Shown here in pieces: positions 9,194 through 17,912 of a stretch of 37,931 bases of DNA. The position numbers and the translations under genes are program-made. Source of the DNA: an uncultured Pirellulaceae bacterium (lineage in GTDB: Bacteria > Planctomycetota > Planctomycetia > Pirellulales > Pirellulaceae); NCBI GenBank assembly GCA_905480545.1, contig CAJQQR010000117.1, positions 1 through 37,931 of the forward strand, read 5' to 3'. The notes under the pieces were generated by a model that saw only the letters and a list, made by a program, of their open reading frames with translations, was not told the origin of the DNA and searched no databases. The stretch's first letter is position 1. Each line of letters opens with the position of its first letter.

Positions 9194-9330
9194 TGTTCGA
9201 ACGTAAACTTAAGGTGGGTGTGATAGTTGCCTCCATCAACGCCCATTATATTGTAAAGCCGGTTTCAGGGAAGCATTTTGAGCTTTTTGACCGAAATTTT
9301 TCTACCCTTTTCGCCTCCGATTGGCAAATT

Positions 9331-10746
9331 ATGACGATGGAAAAAATTACCGAATTTCTTGACAAAAATGCGGATCTCTTCGAGGAAGAGCTTTTTGAAT
9401 TCCTGCGAATCCCGAGCGTCAGTACGGATAGCGGTTTTGATTCGCAAACTTCGGAAGCAGGGGCTTGGATTGCCGAAAAGCTTTCATCTACGGGGCTCGA
9501 TACCGAAATCATACAAACGAATCGCCACCCGATCGTTTATTCCCAAAGCAAACCGGTCCCCGGAAAACCGATTGTTTTAGTTTACGGACATTACGATGTT
9601 CAGCCCCCCGATCCGCTTGATGAATGGGAAACGCCTCCCTTTGAGCCAACTCGCCGCAATGGAAATGTTTACGCGAGAGGGGCAACAGATGACAAGGGGC
9701 AACTCTACACGCACATCAAGAGCGTTGAAAGTTGGATGAAAACAGTTGGTGAACTGCCAGTTCAAGTCAAGTTTTTAATCGAGGGAGAGGAAGAATGTGG
9801 TAGTGGTAGTGTGTATGAATTTCTTGATGGGCAATACGACGCATCCATTGACAAGCATTCTGTTTCAGTCAGTGAGCTTTTGCGGTCCGATATCGCGGTC
9901 ATCAGTGACAATAGTCAATTCGGACCGGGCCGCCCAGCGATCACCTACGGCCTTCGAGGAATCGCTTACTTCGAATTAAGGTTGACTGGACCGAAGCAAG
10001 ATTTGCATTCCGGCGCTTTCGGGGGTGCGGTGACCAATCCTTGCAATGTTCTTTCGTCAATGTTGGCGGCGCTTAAGGATTTGAACGGAAAGATCCAAGT
10101 GCCCGGATTCTTTGACGACGTTGTACCACTTTCAAATCGGGAGCGTGAACAACTTGCAAATCTGCCCTTTGACGAGAATGGATTTAGAAAGCAAATCAGC
10201 GTTGATGGTTTAACAGGCGAAGATGGTTACAGTACACTTGAAAGACGGTGGGCTCGTCCAACGTGCGACGTCAACGGTATTTGGGGCGGCTACCAGGGTG
10301 AAGGAGCCAAGACGGTAATGCCAGCGAAGGCTGGTGCGAAATTCAGCTTCCGACTAGTGCCGAATCAGGATGCAGAAGCGATCTCCAAATCCGTGGAAGC
10401 CATGTTCAGGAAGATGTGTCCGCCAGGAATCAAAATGGAACTCGTTAACATTCATGCGGGCAACGGCGTTGTTGTTCCGCTTGAAAGTCCATTTATTGAG
10501 GCGGCTGAAAATGCAATCGACAAGGGGTTTGGCATCAAACCTGTGTTTATACGGGAGGGGGGCTCGATTCCTATCGTATCGACTTTGAAGGAAAAACTTG
10601 GTGTCGATACCCTGTTGCTGGGATGGGGATTGGGCGATGACAACACTCACAGTCCAAACGAAAAATTTCATCTCGCCGACTTTCATCGAGGAACAAGATC
10701 TAGCGCATTCTTACTGGATGAAATCGGGAAGATGAAAACGAATTAG
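9331..10746 (+). CDS. M20 family metallopeptidase (dipeptidase-like)
   Basis: 471 residues from ATG 9331. The frame is open back to 9193, but those codons overlap the clpS start and do not look like an M20 N-terminus, whereas MTMEKITEFLDKN...LFEFLRIPSVST is typical. Metal-site motifs are all present: H87 (YGHYDVQ), D120 (ARGATDDKG), the Glu pair in EGEEECGS (151-158), D in AVISDNSQFG, and the C-terminal His in THSPNEKF. The lid domain (GLRGIAYFELRLTGPKQDLHSG) is also present. This is the CNDP/DapE-like subgroup of cytosolic di-zinc peptidases cleaving dipeptides or related amides. No signal peptide. Its TAG overlaps the stop of the convergent MFS gene by three bases. Exact substrate unknown. 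Confidence 0.93.
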   Translation: MTMEKITEFLDKNADLFEEELFEFLRIPSVSTDSGFDSQTSEAGAWIAEKLSSTGLDTEIIQTNRHPIVYSQSKPVPGKPIVLVYGHYDVQPPDPLDEWETPPFEPTRRNGNVYARGATDDKGQLYTHIKSVESWMKTVGELPVQVKFLIEGEEECGSGSVYEFLDGQYDASIDKHSVSVSELLRSDIAVISDNSQFGPGRPAITYGLRGIAYFELRLTGPKQDLHSGAFGGAVTNPCNVLSSMLAALKDLNGKIQVPGFFDDVVPLSNREREQLANLPFDENGFRKQISVDGLTGEDGYSTLERRWARPTCDVNGIWGGYQGEGAKTVMPAKAGAKFSFRLVPNQDAEAISKSVEAMFRKMCPPGIKMELVNIHAGNGVVVPLESPFIEAAENAIDKGFGIKPVFIREGGSIPIVSTLKEKLGVDTLLLGWGLGDDNTHSPNEKFHLADFHRGTRSSAFLLDEIGKMKTN

Positions 10747-11882
10747 TTTTTTTTATACATGCTTGACCTCGACTTACCCGTAAAGAAATAAACGATCGCG
10801 ACGATCGAAAGTAATCCGCAAACGACGGAAAACATGGTCGGATACGCGGCCATTCCTGCCTGATCGGCGAAACGCAAGATTCCGCCGATCAACGGTGCTC
10901 CGACGAAAACTCCAAGATCAAACATGCCCAAAATCATCGATGTCGCGATGCCACGGTGATTCGAAGGGAACGCGGCGCAAGCAGCTGCCACAACTGCCGG
11001 AAACAGAAATGCGTGCGCGATACCAGCAATGGTTGCCGGTATCATCAACATCCAACGGTTGGAAACCATTAAGTAGGTAGGCATGCTGATTGCCAAACAA
11101 CCCAACCCCAACAGTGTTGCCAGTCGAAATCCAAGCATGTCGGGCAGTTTGCGAGTCGCTAATCGGGTTACAAACGCGACGATCGCATAGCAGAGGAAAA
11201 ACGTCCTCAGCTCATCAATGCCAATTGTTTTAACGTACGGTCGTAGAAATGAATGGGGCAAACTGATTCCCAAGCCCATTGCCATGCCAACGATCAAAAG
11301 GAAGCCAGGGTGGTGTTGTCGAATGATCGAAAGGATCGGTTCGGTCTTTCTTGCGGTTGGTTCCGAGGTTTGGTCGTCAGCAAATAGGACGAAAAAGAAC
11401 GCAACGCAGATCGCGATCAATGCTGAGAAAAACATGCTTTGTGTCTGCACAGCCGTCTCGGCTCCATTGGCAAAAATGATATCGCCAATGACTGGCCCCA
11501 GTGCCATACCAATGAATCCCGAACTTCCCAAAACCCCCAACGTTTCGGCGACACGATTGGCAGGCGACCGCAATGAGATAAACGCAATCGAACTACCGAA
11601 TGCCCCAGCCAAACTTGTAGTCATCAAGATTCTGGCCAAATAGACTTCGGCACCCAAATGCTCGATTCGGAGATGCCACAATAATGAAGCGGCATAAATC
11701 GCCAGGCAAACCAACCATATTTTTCTCGGGCCAACACTGTCAATCGCAAGGCCCTGTGCGAGTCTTGCAGTGATTGCACCCGTGGTCCCAATCCCAACAA
11801 TCAAGCCCAAATCAAAAACCGTTCCACCAATGTTTTTCACAAAATCTTCGTACCGAAACAGAAGACTTACCCCGATCAGCAT
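10743..11882 (-). CDS. major facilitator superfamily transporter (N-terminal start unresolved)
   Basis: 379 residues from the only in-frame ATG (11882), with about eleven hydrophobic segments and the MFS loop pattern (ARLAQGLAIDSVGPRKIW after helix 2; FPSNHRGIATSMILGMFDLGVFVGAPL in the second half). It resembles drug/sugar-type exporters; the substrate is unknown. The reading frame stays open upstream to a TGA near 12054. The 35 codons just before the ATG read like a genuine MFS start (DKFFANNPTRSPYDRTFLF followed by the first half of helix 1). ATG 11882 therefore falls inside transmembrane helix 1. No ATG, GTG or TTG is available upstream; CTG 11991-11993 or an ATT codon would be needed, or the sequence has an error. 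It converges on the M20 gene. Confidence 0.85.
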   Translation of the reverse strand: MLIGVSLLFRYEDFVKNIGGTVFDLGLIVGIGTTGAITARLAQGLAIDSVGPRKIWLVCLAIYAASLLWHLRIEHLGAEVYLARILMTTSLAGAFGSSIAFISLRSPANRVAETLGVLGSSGFIGMALGPVIGDIIFANGAETAVQTQSMFFSALIAICVAFFFVLFADDQTSEPTARKTEPILSIIRQHHPGFLLIVGMAMGLGISLPHSFLRPYVKTIGIDELRTFFLCYAIVAFVTRLATRKLPDMLGFRLATLLGLGCLAISMPTYLMVSNRWMLMIPATIAGIAHAFLFPAVVAAACAAFPSNHRGIATSMILGMFDLGVFVGAPLIGGILRFADQAGMAAYPTMFSVVCGLLSIVAIVYFFTGKSRSSMYKKN

Positions 11883-12164
11883 GGCAGTGTTGGCAACGTA
11901 GCAAAAAAGAAACGTTCGATCGTAGGGCGATCGCGTCGGATTGTTTGCAAAGAATTTGTCGGGTTCGGAAATTGGTTTACCAATGTGATTCAGCGTTTGA
12001 GTCGATCTAAGAATATCGAATGTCAGTTTGCACCAACAGGCGGTATCGGTGTTTCATTCAATCGATTGATTGAAATGAAGGCGTTTTGGAATTATCGTGA
12101 TGAGAGATTCGATTACGAACTTCGAACTTCATTATCAATACAGACTTTTTCAAATCGAGAAAAA

Positions 12165-12698
12165 ATGAAATCACTTTCGCTATTCATCGCCTGCTCAGTC
12201 ATGTTCGTAGGTGCTTCTTTTAATCGACCGGCTGAGATCGAGTTTACGAATCAGACGATTGATATGGGGATGGTGGTGAGCGATCTGGACGCGTCGGTCA
12301 AGTTTTATACTGAGGTATTGGGGTTCAAGGAGGCTGGAGGATTTAGTGTTCCCAAGGAAACAGCAACCGATGCGGGTTTGACCGATGGACTTGGTTTGGA
12401 AATCAAGGTCTTGGCGTTGGGTGACGAAAAGACGGCTACGAAACTGAAGTTGATGACTCCCAAAACGAAGTCTAAGGGGGCAGATCATGCATTCATCCAT
12501 TCGCAACTGGGTGTTAGCTACATCACGCTACATGTTGCGGATACTGGGGCCGTGATGAAGAAGTTAGAAGCCTATTCCGTTAAGCCCATTGCGAAAGGCC
12601 CAGTCGAGTTGCCTGAGTCGTTAGCAAAAGGTGTTTATTTGACGGTTGTCCGTGATCCCGACGGGAATTTGGTCGAGTTGGTCGGCCCCAAAGAGTAA
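12165..12698 (+). CDS. exported VOC (glyoxalase-fold) protein
   Basis: 177 residues from ATG 12165. The frame is open upstream to 11985, but the ATG at 12165 gives a clean signal peptide (KSLSLFIACSVMFVGASF). One VOC unit follows: TIDMGMVVSDLDASVKFYTEVLGFKEAGG, a central strand block with YITLHVAD, and the closing VVRDPDGNLVELVGP. The His and Glu ligands of the second half (H in ITLHV, E in LVELV) are present. The first-half His usual in metal-dependent glyoxalases is replaced by Met-Gly-Met, so glyoxalase I activity is doubtful. The family is broad (isomerases, dioxygenases, resistance proteins). It is divergent from the MFS gene, and the 280-bp gap holds promoters for both. Confidence 0.82.
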   Translation: MKSLSLFIACSVMFVGASFNRPAEIEFTNQTIDMGMVVSDLDASVKFYTEVLGFKEAGGFSVPKETATDAGLTDGLGLEIKVLALGDEKTATKLKLMTPKTKSKGADHAFIHSQLGVSYITLHVADTGAVMKKLEAYSVKPIAKGPVELPESLAKGVYLTVVRDPDGNLVELVGPKE

Positions 12699-12837
12699 TT
12701 CTCGACGATCAGGCGTTGCTTTGATCTTTTAATGACTTTGGATTTAATTCAACAATCGCTCAGTCTAAGCATTTGACCCGACAAAGAACTGGAGTGAAAC
12801 TTTCGCTCTGTATTCTTGTCAACTACAAACGTTGGTG

Positions 12838-15800
12838 CTACCGAATCTGGGAGGAGTAGACTTTCGTGCTTTCTTCTTTTGCAACGGATTCTCGACGTTC
12901 GTTGCTCGACAGTGATATTCTGATTTTGTGATCGCCGTCGGATACGCCTTTTGCTTGGATCTTGAAAATCGCAACACCCTCGGGAGCAAGTTGAGCAATT
13001 GGCGCGAAGCTGACCATTCGACCAGCGATCGTTGGTTTTGTCGGTCCGGATCCATCAAACGCGTTGATTCCGGCCGGCATTTCCGCGACCACAGAAACAT
13101 TGGTTGCCATTTTGGTGCCTTGGTTAACGACCCGGACCCGATACTCGGTCTCACCATTCACCTCGATCGGATCATCGCGATCATCGACCTCAAAAAATAG
13201 CTCAGCGAGCTGATCGATTAAGACTTTGTGCTTGCTTAATTCTGTTTTCGCAAGCACCGATCTGGCCTCGTATCGAATCTCTTGTTGACCTGTTCCGACG
13301 GGCATAAGACGCAATTCGACAGAACCTTTGTTTCCGGGGGCCAGCGTCGCGATGCTCCAGTAGACAGCATGTTGCCGTTGAACGTACTGCCCTCGGTTGT
13401 TCGTCGATATGAACCGCATTCCTTTTGGTAAGTAGGTGATCATGTTTACGTTTTGAGCCACTGCGGTCCCGGTATTTTCCAAATCGATTTTGTATTTAGC
13501 TTCGCGTTGTATGTAGCGACGCTCGGGCCCATTTATTTTCATCGCCAGCACCGGTGCAATGATCTCGATGTTGTGGATCTTTGAACTGGCAAGCGTCTTG
13601 CCCATGCGTGCATCGATCTTGCAAGAATATTTTCCGGGAGTTACAGCCCGCAGAGTTAAGTTGACGTTTCGAGATTGTTGTGGCGTAAGGTTCCCGATTT
13701 CATAAACAAGGGTATCGTTGCGAATGTCGGCAAACGCAAATCCCTCAGGCACAATCTCTTGAATGGATACGTTCATGGCGCGGCCATCACCTGTATTCTT
13801 GACGTTGATTTGGAATTGCGCGTTTTGCCCGATCAAGACCTTTTCCGGTCCACGTTGGGTTATTTGAAGAACCGGTTTGGTGCAAACTGTCTTTGCCGTC
13901 GCTGCAGCTTGAAAACTCATTCTCGCGACGCTTCCGATTTCGCCTTGTGCTACGGGCTTGAGATTGACACTAATGACTTTCGTTTCATTCGGTGCGAGCG
14001 AACCAAATTTCCATATCAAACTGCCATCCGTCCCCGTATCGTTGTGAAGAGGTACTGATGAGACGAATTCTGTACCGACTGGAATGGGATCGACGATCGT
14101 CACATTGGTGGCCGGAGTTTTGCCAACGTTTTTCACAATGATCTTGAAGGTTGCTTCAACGTTGAGTTGAACCTCTGGAGGCGCGACTTTTCGAAGCGTG
14201 ATCGCAGGAGTTTGGGTGCCCTCCAGCGTATTGGGCCCCGGTTTGTTGTCACCAACACCAACCGTCGGATTAGAGTTCAAATTCGGGTTGGAAGAGATCG
14301 GGTTGGAAGAGATCGGTTTGGAAGATGAAGCGAATGATTTTTGCGTTTTGTTTCCACCAGGATTGGGTGTCGGGCCATTTTGTTTCGAACGTGGACTACC
14401 AGTTGGTGGCACCGCGGTCGGAGCTATTGAACCAGCTTTTGATGGCTGCGCTGTTAGAGTTTGGGAAGTGTTCGCGTTGGGCCGCGAGCCAAAAGCAGAA
14501 CCAGATGATGATCCAGGATTACGAGTGTCGTCACTTGTGATCGGTCGGACTGAGATTCCATTCACGGGTGAAGCAGTTGAGCTCTGTCCTGATTTTGTTT
14601 TGTTACCACCTTTTTCCGAGAAAGCTGGCCCCGCTCTTTTTGGATTGGGAATCGATGGAGGTCGAGTGCTATTTGCAAGGCTGTTGCCAACGTTACTCGG
14701 CGGAGTATTGGCACTGGTGTTAGGTGAGACCGGGTTGGATGAGACCGGGTTGGGTGACAACGAAAAGCCAGCGCCAGAACTGCGGTTGGTCGGATTAAAT
14801 CCGGCTCCACCTGATGAGGCAGGATTGTTTGGCGTTGAACCTGCGAACTGAGTTGATGGGTTCGGGGCGGTTGATGGATTCGGTGCGATTGATGGGTTCG
14901 GTGCGGTTGATGGGTTCGGGTCAAAGCCTTTGTTTTGTGTCGAACCCGATGCTAAGTTTTGCTTGCTGCTTTTGGGTGGCCCACTTTTCATTTCCATTTT
15001 GGAGGGGCGAAGAGGTTTCTCGTTTTTGACTTCTTTAAAGTTGTTTGTTGCGCTGAATGCAGATGTAGACGGCGGTGGAGTTGCGGCAGTTTTGTTTTTC
15101 GTTGCTCCGCCATCGATTGGATCTGACGGCTTCGATCCGGCTACTCCGCTGGGATTGAAGGTACTCGGAGGAGCGTTTGAAGAATCCGATATTAGCCGTT
15201 CTGGCGGTGTCGAATCCGGGGTTTTGCTCTTGGCCGGTTCCTTGTTTTCGGTTGAACTCGCGTCAGAGGGATTCGGATTAAACGACTTATTGGGTGGCGT
15301 GAATCCACCGCTCGCTTTGCTAGATTTTGCAGCAAAGTCATTGCCGGGAAAACTTGAAGGTGGTTTCGTGTCTGGCGGGCCAGTTTTTGGGGCCTTGGTG
15401 GGTGGAGGGGTCGTCGAGGGCGGCTGTGTAGAGGTCTTTGCAGCCGATTTGAAACTGTTCTTTGAATCGTCTAGTACTTTGAGCGATGCCGGACGGACAA
15501 TCGAGTCATCAATGGGATCTTGTTTGGCGGGCTGTGACCGATTTTCATTACCGAATTTCGACAAGATTGAATTCGGTTTTATGATTGTTGAGGTGTCGTC
15601 AATATTACCTACGATCTTGTTTTTGATCGCAGGATTTCCGGTAACGTTCTTTGAAGTGCTGGCCGGCGAAAAACTACTGGGGTTAGGCGTTCTGTTCTCT
15701 TTGATATCGTCAATTTTTGGAGACGCTTTGACCAAGTCTGATTGCTCCGTTTTGGGGCCAGGTTCGGTCGGGGCATCCTCCAAAGCAGTGCCACCTTCGG

Positions 15801-15963
15801 CGCCCTCTTTATCACTTTCTGATTCTACTTTGGCGATTTGCTCGCTTGGCCCGCGGAATTTGGTGTTGAAAACGGCCCAGGAGCCAAGCCCAACAAATGT
15901 AGCGATGACAACCAGGCGGCTGATCAATCCATAGGAACGTTTTCGTTTTGTTTGGGTAGTCAT
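12838..15963 (-). CDS. membrane-anchored Pro/Ser/Asn-rich protein with C-terminal DUF11 repeats
   Basis: 1,041 residues from ATG 15963 (a TTG two codons upstream is the alternative). One N-terminal transmembrane helix (about 12-32) follows a KRKR cluster. Residues about 36-590 are a low-complexity Pro/Ser/Asn/Thr/Lys spacer with hexapeptide repeats (APNPST). The last 450 residues hold four Ig-like DUF11/conserved-repeat units with the recurring pattern of an internal strand, VKNVG/VKNTG/LENTG/VVNQG, ATNV, a P-x-G turn and a closing strand. Such proteins are common in planctomycete envelopes and are presumed to reach from the membrane across the periplasm or wall. No enzymatic motif is visible. 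A possible role in envelope structure is inference. It stands alone and converges on the VOC gene. Confidence 0.85.
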   Translation of the reverse strand: MTTQTKRKRSYGLISRLVVIATFVGLGSWAVFNTKFRGPSEQIAKVESESDKEGAEGGTALEDAPTEPGPKTEQSDLVKASPKIDDIKENRTPNPSSFSPASTSKNVTGNPAIKNKIVGNIDDTSTIIKPNSILSKFGNENRSQPAKQDPIDDSIVRPASLKVLDDSKNSFKSAAKTSTQPPSTTPPPTKAPKTGPPDTKPPSSFPGNDFAAKSSKASGGFTPPNKSFNPNPSDASSTENKEPAKSKTPDSTPPERLISDSSNAPPSTFNPSGVAGSKPSDPIDGGATKNKTAATPPPSTSAFSATNNFKEVKNEKPLRPSKMEMKSGPPKSSKQNLASGSTQNKGFDPNPSTAPNPSIAPNPSTAPNPSTQFAGSTPNNPASSGGAGFNPTNRSSGAGFSLSPNPVSSNPVSPNTSANTPPSNVGNSLANSTRPPSIPNPKRAGPAFSEKGGNKTKSGQSSTASPVNGISVRPITSDDTRNPGSSSGSAFGSRPNANTSQTLTAQPSKAGSIAPTAVPPTGSPRSKQNGPTPNPGGNKTQKSFASSSKPISSNPISSNPNLNSNPTVGVGDNKPGPNTLEGTQTPAITLRKVAPPEVQLNVEATFKIIVKNVGKTPATNVTIVDPIPVGTEFVSSVPLHNDTGTDGSLIWKFGSLAPNETKVISVNLKPVAQGEIGSVARMSFQAAATAKTVCTKPVLQITQRGPEKVLIGQNAQFQINVKNTGDGRAMNVSIQEIVPEGFAFADIRNDTLVYEIGNLTPQQSRNVNLTLRAVTPGKYSCKIDARMGKTLASSKIHNIEIIAPVLAMKINGPERRYIQREAKYKIDLENTGTAVAQNVNMITYLPKGMRFISTNNRGQYVQRQHAVYWSIATLAPGNKGSVELRLMPVGTGQQEIRYEARSVLAKTELSKHKVLIDQLAELFFEVDDRDDPIEVNGETEYRVRVVNQGTKMATNVSVVAEMPAGINAFDGSGPTKPTIAGRMVSFAPIAQLAPEGVAIFKIQAKGVSDGDHKIRISLSSNERRESVAKEESTKVYSSQIR
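14852..14923. repeat. four 18-bp tandem repeats inside the DUF11 protein gene
   Basis: Units start at 14852, 14870, 14888 and 14906. Each is a variant of GTTGATGGGTTCGGTGCG on the plus strand, and the last diverges at its end. Read on the coding (minus) strand they encode the hexapeptide APNPST/APNPSI. Related 15-bp units coding for NPVS/NPIS steps occur at about 14284-14328 and 14729-14760. Such arrays typically vary in copy number by slippage. Confidence 0.9.
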
Positions 15964-16141
15964 TTCCAACCGGAAAACACAAAAGTTGCATTGTTAAAAT
16001 AGTCTGCATCATCATGACATGGCGATTTGCCAGCTGAAGAGATGCAATGAATCGTTACGGGTCGGGAGATATCAAAATGCAACTTTTGTCGAAATAGCAA
16101 CCAGGCGATTGTCGTTAAATTTCCGTCGAAACATTAGCAAG

Positions 16142-16171
16142 AAACAAAAAACGCCCAAAAAAATTGGGCGT
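16142..16171 (-). terminator. intrinsic terminator of metK
   Basis: An 8-bp perfect stem (16151-16158 ACGCCCAA with 16164-16171 TTGGGCGT) and 5-nt loop lie 76 bp beyond the metK stop. On the minus strand the stem is followed directly by five T, then G and three more T (16150-16142). It fits a Rho-independent terminator for metK. Confidence 0.85.
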
Positions 16172-16247
16172 GTTATTCAATTCATCGCAGTTTTAACTTT
16201 TGCCAAACTTGCTAACACTCATCGTGCTAGCGAGGTTTAAGAGCGAA

Positions 16248-17429
16248 CTAGCTTGTGGCCGCGACGCCGGCAGCGTCGGCAAGTTTAGCCGCAGGTGCAG
16301 TGTCTTCCCAAGTGAAGTCCGCATCATCACGACCGAAATGGCCGCCCGCAGCGGTCTTCCGGAAAATGGGACGACGCAAGTTTAGGTAGTCGATAATGCC
16401 AGCGGCAGAAAGTGGGAACACTTCTTTCACGATTTCTACCAACCGTGATTCATCAACCTTGCCGGTCCCTTGAGTATCGACTCTAACGCTGACTGGATCA
16501 GAGACACCAATCGCATAAGCAAGCTGAACTTCGCAGCTGTCTGCTAAACCCGCGGCGACAATGTTCTTGGCGACGTGTCGGGCCATATAGGCCGCACTTC
16601 GATCGACCTTGGTTGAGTCTTTTCCACTGAATGCTCCACCACCATGTCGTCCCCAACCACCGTAGGTGTCAACTATGATCTTGCGACCGGTCAACCCGCA
16701 GTCGCCGTGCGGTCCGCCAATGACAAAGATTCCGGTCGGATTCACATGATAGGTGATGTCGCCCTTGTTCAACTCTTCCGGGATGCATGGGTTGATCACT
16801 TTGTTAATTACGAAGTCCTGAATCTCTTCAAGGGTAACATGGGGTGCGTGTTGAGTTGATACAACAACGGTGTCAACTTTAACGGCCTTGTTGCCGTCGT
16901 ATTCAACCGTGACTTGGCTCTTGCTGTCAGGACGCAGCCAATCGACTTCCTTGCTGAAACGAGCTTCGTTCAAACGCGCAAGAATTCGATTGGATAACGC
17001 AATTGGAAGTGGCATAAGTTCTGGAGTCTCATTGCAAGCGAAACCAAACATCAAGCCTTGGTCACCCGCCCCAATATCTTTTCCTTCTCCCGAGTTCTCG
17101 TCGACACCTTTCGCGATATCCGGACTTTGACGATCCAATGACACCATGACCGCACAGGTGTCGGCACAAATTCCCATTTCATCGTCCGTGTAACCGACTT
17201 CGCGGATTACATTTCGAACGACCGTTTGATAATCAACGACAGCCTTAGTCGTGACTTCACCAGCGATGATCGCGATGCCGGTCGTAACCATTGTCTCGCA
17301 AGCGACTCGACTGTTCGGGTCTTGCTCAAGCATCGCGTCCAAGATTCCATCCGAAATCTGGTCCGCCAATTTGTCTGGATGCCCCATGCTGACGGATTCA
17401 CTTGTGAATAGGAACTTGTCCGAGGACAT
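16248..17429 (-). CDS. metK: S-adenosylmethionine synthetase
   Basis: 393 residues, the usual length. Landmarks are GHPDK (16-20, catalytic H17 and metal-binding D19), the methionine/ATP loop GAGDQG (120-125), and the phosphate loop GGGAFSGKD (263-271). The central [23 protein letters not shown] block is fully conserved. It makes SAM from methionine and ATP, releasing phosphate and pyrophosphate, as a cytosolic tetramer. It supplies the methyl and radical donor used, among others, by MtaB. A strong Shine-Dalgarno AGGAG (17439-17443) stands 9 nt before the ATG. The gene has its own promoter, leader hairpin and terminator, so it is monocistronic; the upstream small gene is closed by its own terminator. 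Confidence 0.97.
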   Translation of the reverse strand: MSSDKFLFTSESVSMGHPDKLADQISDGILDAMLEQDPNSRVACETMVTTGIAIIAGEVTTKAVVDYQTVVRNVIREVGYTDDEMGICADTCAVMVSLDRQSPDIAKGVDENSGEGKDIGAGDQGLMFGFACNETPELMPLPIALSNRILARLNEARFSKEVDWLRPDSKSQVTVEYDGNKAVKVDTVVVSTQHAPHVTLEEIQDFVINKVINPCIPEELNKGDITYHVNPTGIFVIGGPHGDCGLTGRKIIVDTYGGWGRHGGGAFSGKDSTKVDRSAAYMARHVAKNIVAAGLADSCEVQLAYAIGVSDPVSVRVDTQGTGKVDESRLVEIVKEVFPLSAAGIIDYLNLRRPIFRKTAAGGHFGRDDADFTWEDTAPAAKLADAAGVAATS

Positions 17430-17438
17430 AAACGTATA

Positions 17439-17443
17439 CTCCT
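17439..17443 (-). promoter_or_regulatory. Shine-Dalgarno of metK
   Basis: The minus strand reads AGGAG here, 9 nt before ATG 17427-17429. It is one of the few consensus ribosome-binding sites in the window; most genes here lack one. It fixes the metK start. Confidence 0.85.
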
Positions 17444-17456
17444 GAGAAAGAATGGT

Positions 17457-17476
17457 CTTTCGTTGTTTGACGAAAG
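17457..17476 (-). promoter_or_regulatory. perfect hairpin in the metK leader
   Basis: CTTTCGT (17457-17463) pairs perfectly with ACGAAAG (17470-17476) around a 6-nt loop, ending 13 nt upstream of the AGGAG ribosome site. There is no T-tract, so it is not a terminator. The leader from the proposed start site is only about 80 nt, too short for the SAM-I riboswitches I know, and I do not recognise a known SAM-sensing fold. It may affect mRNA stability or translation. Confidence 0.5.
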
Positions 17477-17516
17477 TGAAATTTTGGAAGCTTCTTCTTG
17501 AAAAATTGAATCACAC

Positions 17517-17545
17517 ATTATATGAGGATTTGAGGTTGCTCGAAA
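17517..17545 (-). promoter_or_regulatory. candidate metK promoter
   Basis: A consensus -10 TATAAT lies on the minus strand at 17522-17517. At a 17-bp spacer the -35 position reads TTTCGA (17545-17540), a weak match to TTGACA. Transcription would start near 17510, giving an 80-nt leader with the hairpin and ribosome site. It lies between the upstream gene's terminator and metK, as expected for an independent promoter. Confidence 0.45.
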
Positions 17546-17615
17546 GCGGCAAAACTGGCTGAAATCAAAAACGAACCGACGGATAGCATTCGTTACCACG
17601 TTTCATTCAAGAAAC

Positions 17616-17643
17616 AAAAAAAGACCGACTATCAATGCCGGTC
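17616..17643 (-). terminator. intrinsic terminator of the small acidic protein gene
   Basis: On the minus strand GACCGG (17643-17638) pairs with TCGGTC (17628-17623), including one G-U, around a 9-nt loop. Seven T follow (17622-17616). It stands 45 bp after the stop of the 74-residue gene and before metK, so the two are separate transcripts. Confidence 0.8.
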
Positions 17644-17687
17644 CTTTGATTTGCGTTCCACCGGACATCCGGTTCTCGATTTGCGAT

Positions 17688-17912
17688 TTACTCGCGGGGA
17701 CGAACGGCTCCGGTTAGACCTGAATAATCGCAGCGATCTTTCTGATGCCAAAGTGGGTAGCCTTGCTCGATACGCTTACGAAGTGCATCAATCTTCTCGT
17801 CTGAACCTGCAGGGGCATCGGTTGCCGAAAATTCGGTGTCGATTTCCGGTACAAAGTCTTCGTCATGTCCGTACTTCAGAATAGCTTCAAATACGTTGTT
17901 TCTCTTGTTCAT
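17688..17912 (-). CDS. small acidic protein of 74 residues, function unknown
   Basis: 74 residues from ATG 17912, with AAAGG 6 nt before it. The N-terminus is MNKRNNVFEAILKYGHDEDFVP, the middle is acidic, then comes an amphipathic helix (SDEKIDALRKRIEQG). It ends in a distinctive segment, YPLWHQKDRCDYSGLTGAVRPRE, with one Cys and a Trp-His pair. No signal peptide or membrane segment is present. I have the impression that this C-terminal segment is shared by small planctomycete proteins, but cannot verify it here. Its own ribosome site, a following terminator, and retention beside metK support a real gene. It does not resemble an antitoxin or ribosomal protein I know. Function unknown. Confidence 0.72.
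   Translation of the reverse strand: MNKRNNVFEAILKYGHDEDFVPEIDTEFSATDAPAGSDEKIDALRKRIEQGYPLWHQKDRCDYSGLTGAVRPRE

Noticed and set aside
9193-9330. 46-residue N-terminal extension of the M20 peptidase starting at 9193
   Set aside because: It would overlap the clpS start codon and the divergent promoter region, and the family begins at the residue corresponding to ATG 9331.
12779-12825. GAGTGAAA/TTTCGCTC inverted repeat between the VOC and DUF11 genes as terminator
   Set aside because: The stem leaves almost no loop and no T-tract follows, so support is too weak.
14198-14851. Long plus-strand frames (217 and 334 codons) opposite the DUF11 protein gene
   Set aside because: They are antisense shadows of the Pro/Ser/Asn-rich region; repetitive G-rich codons give long open frames by composition.
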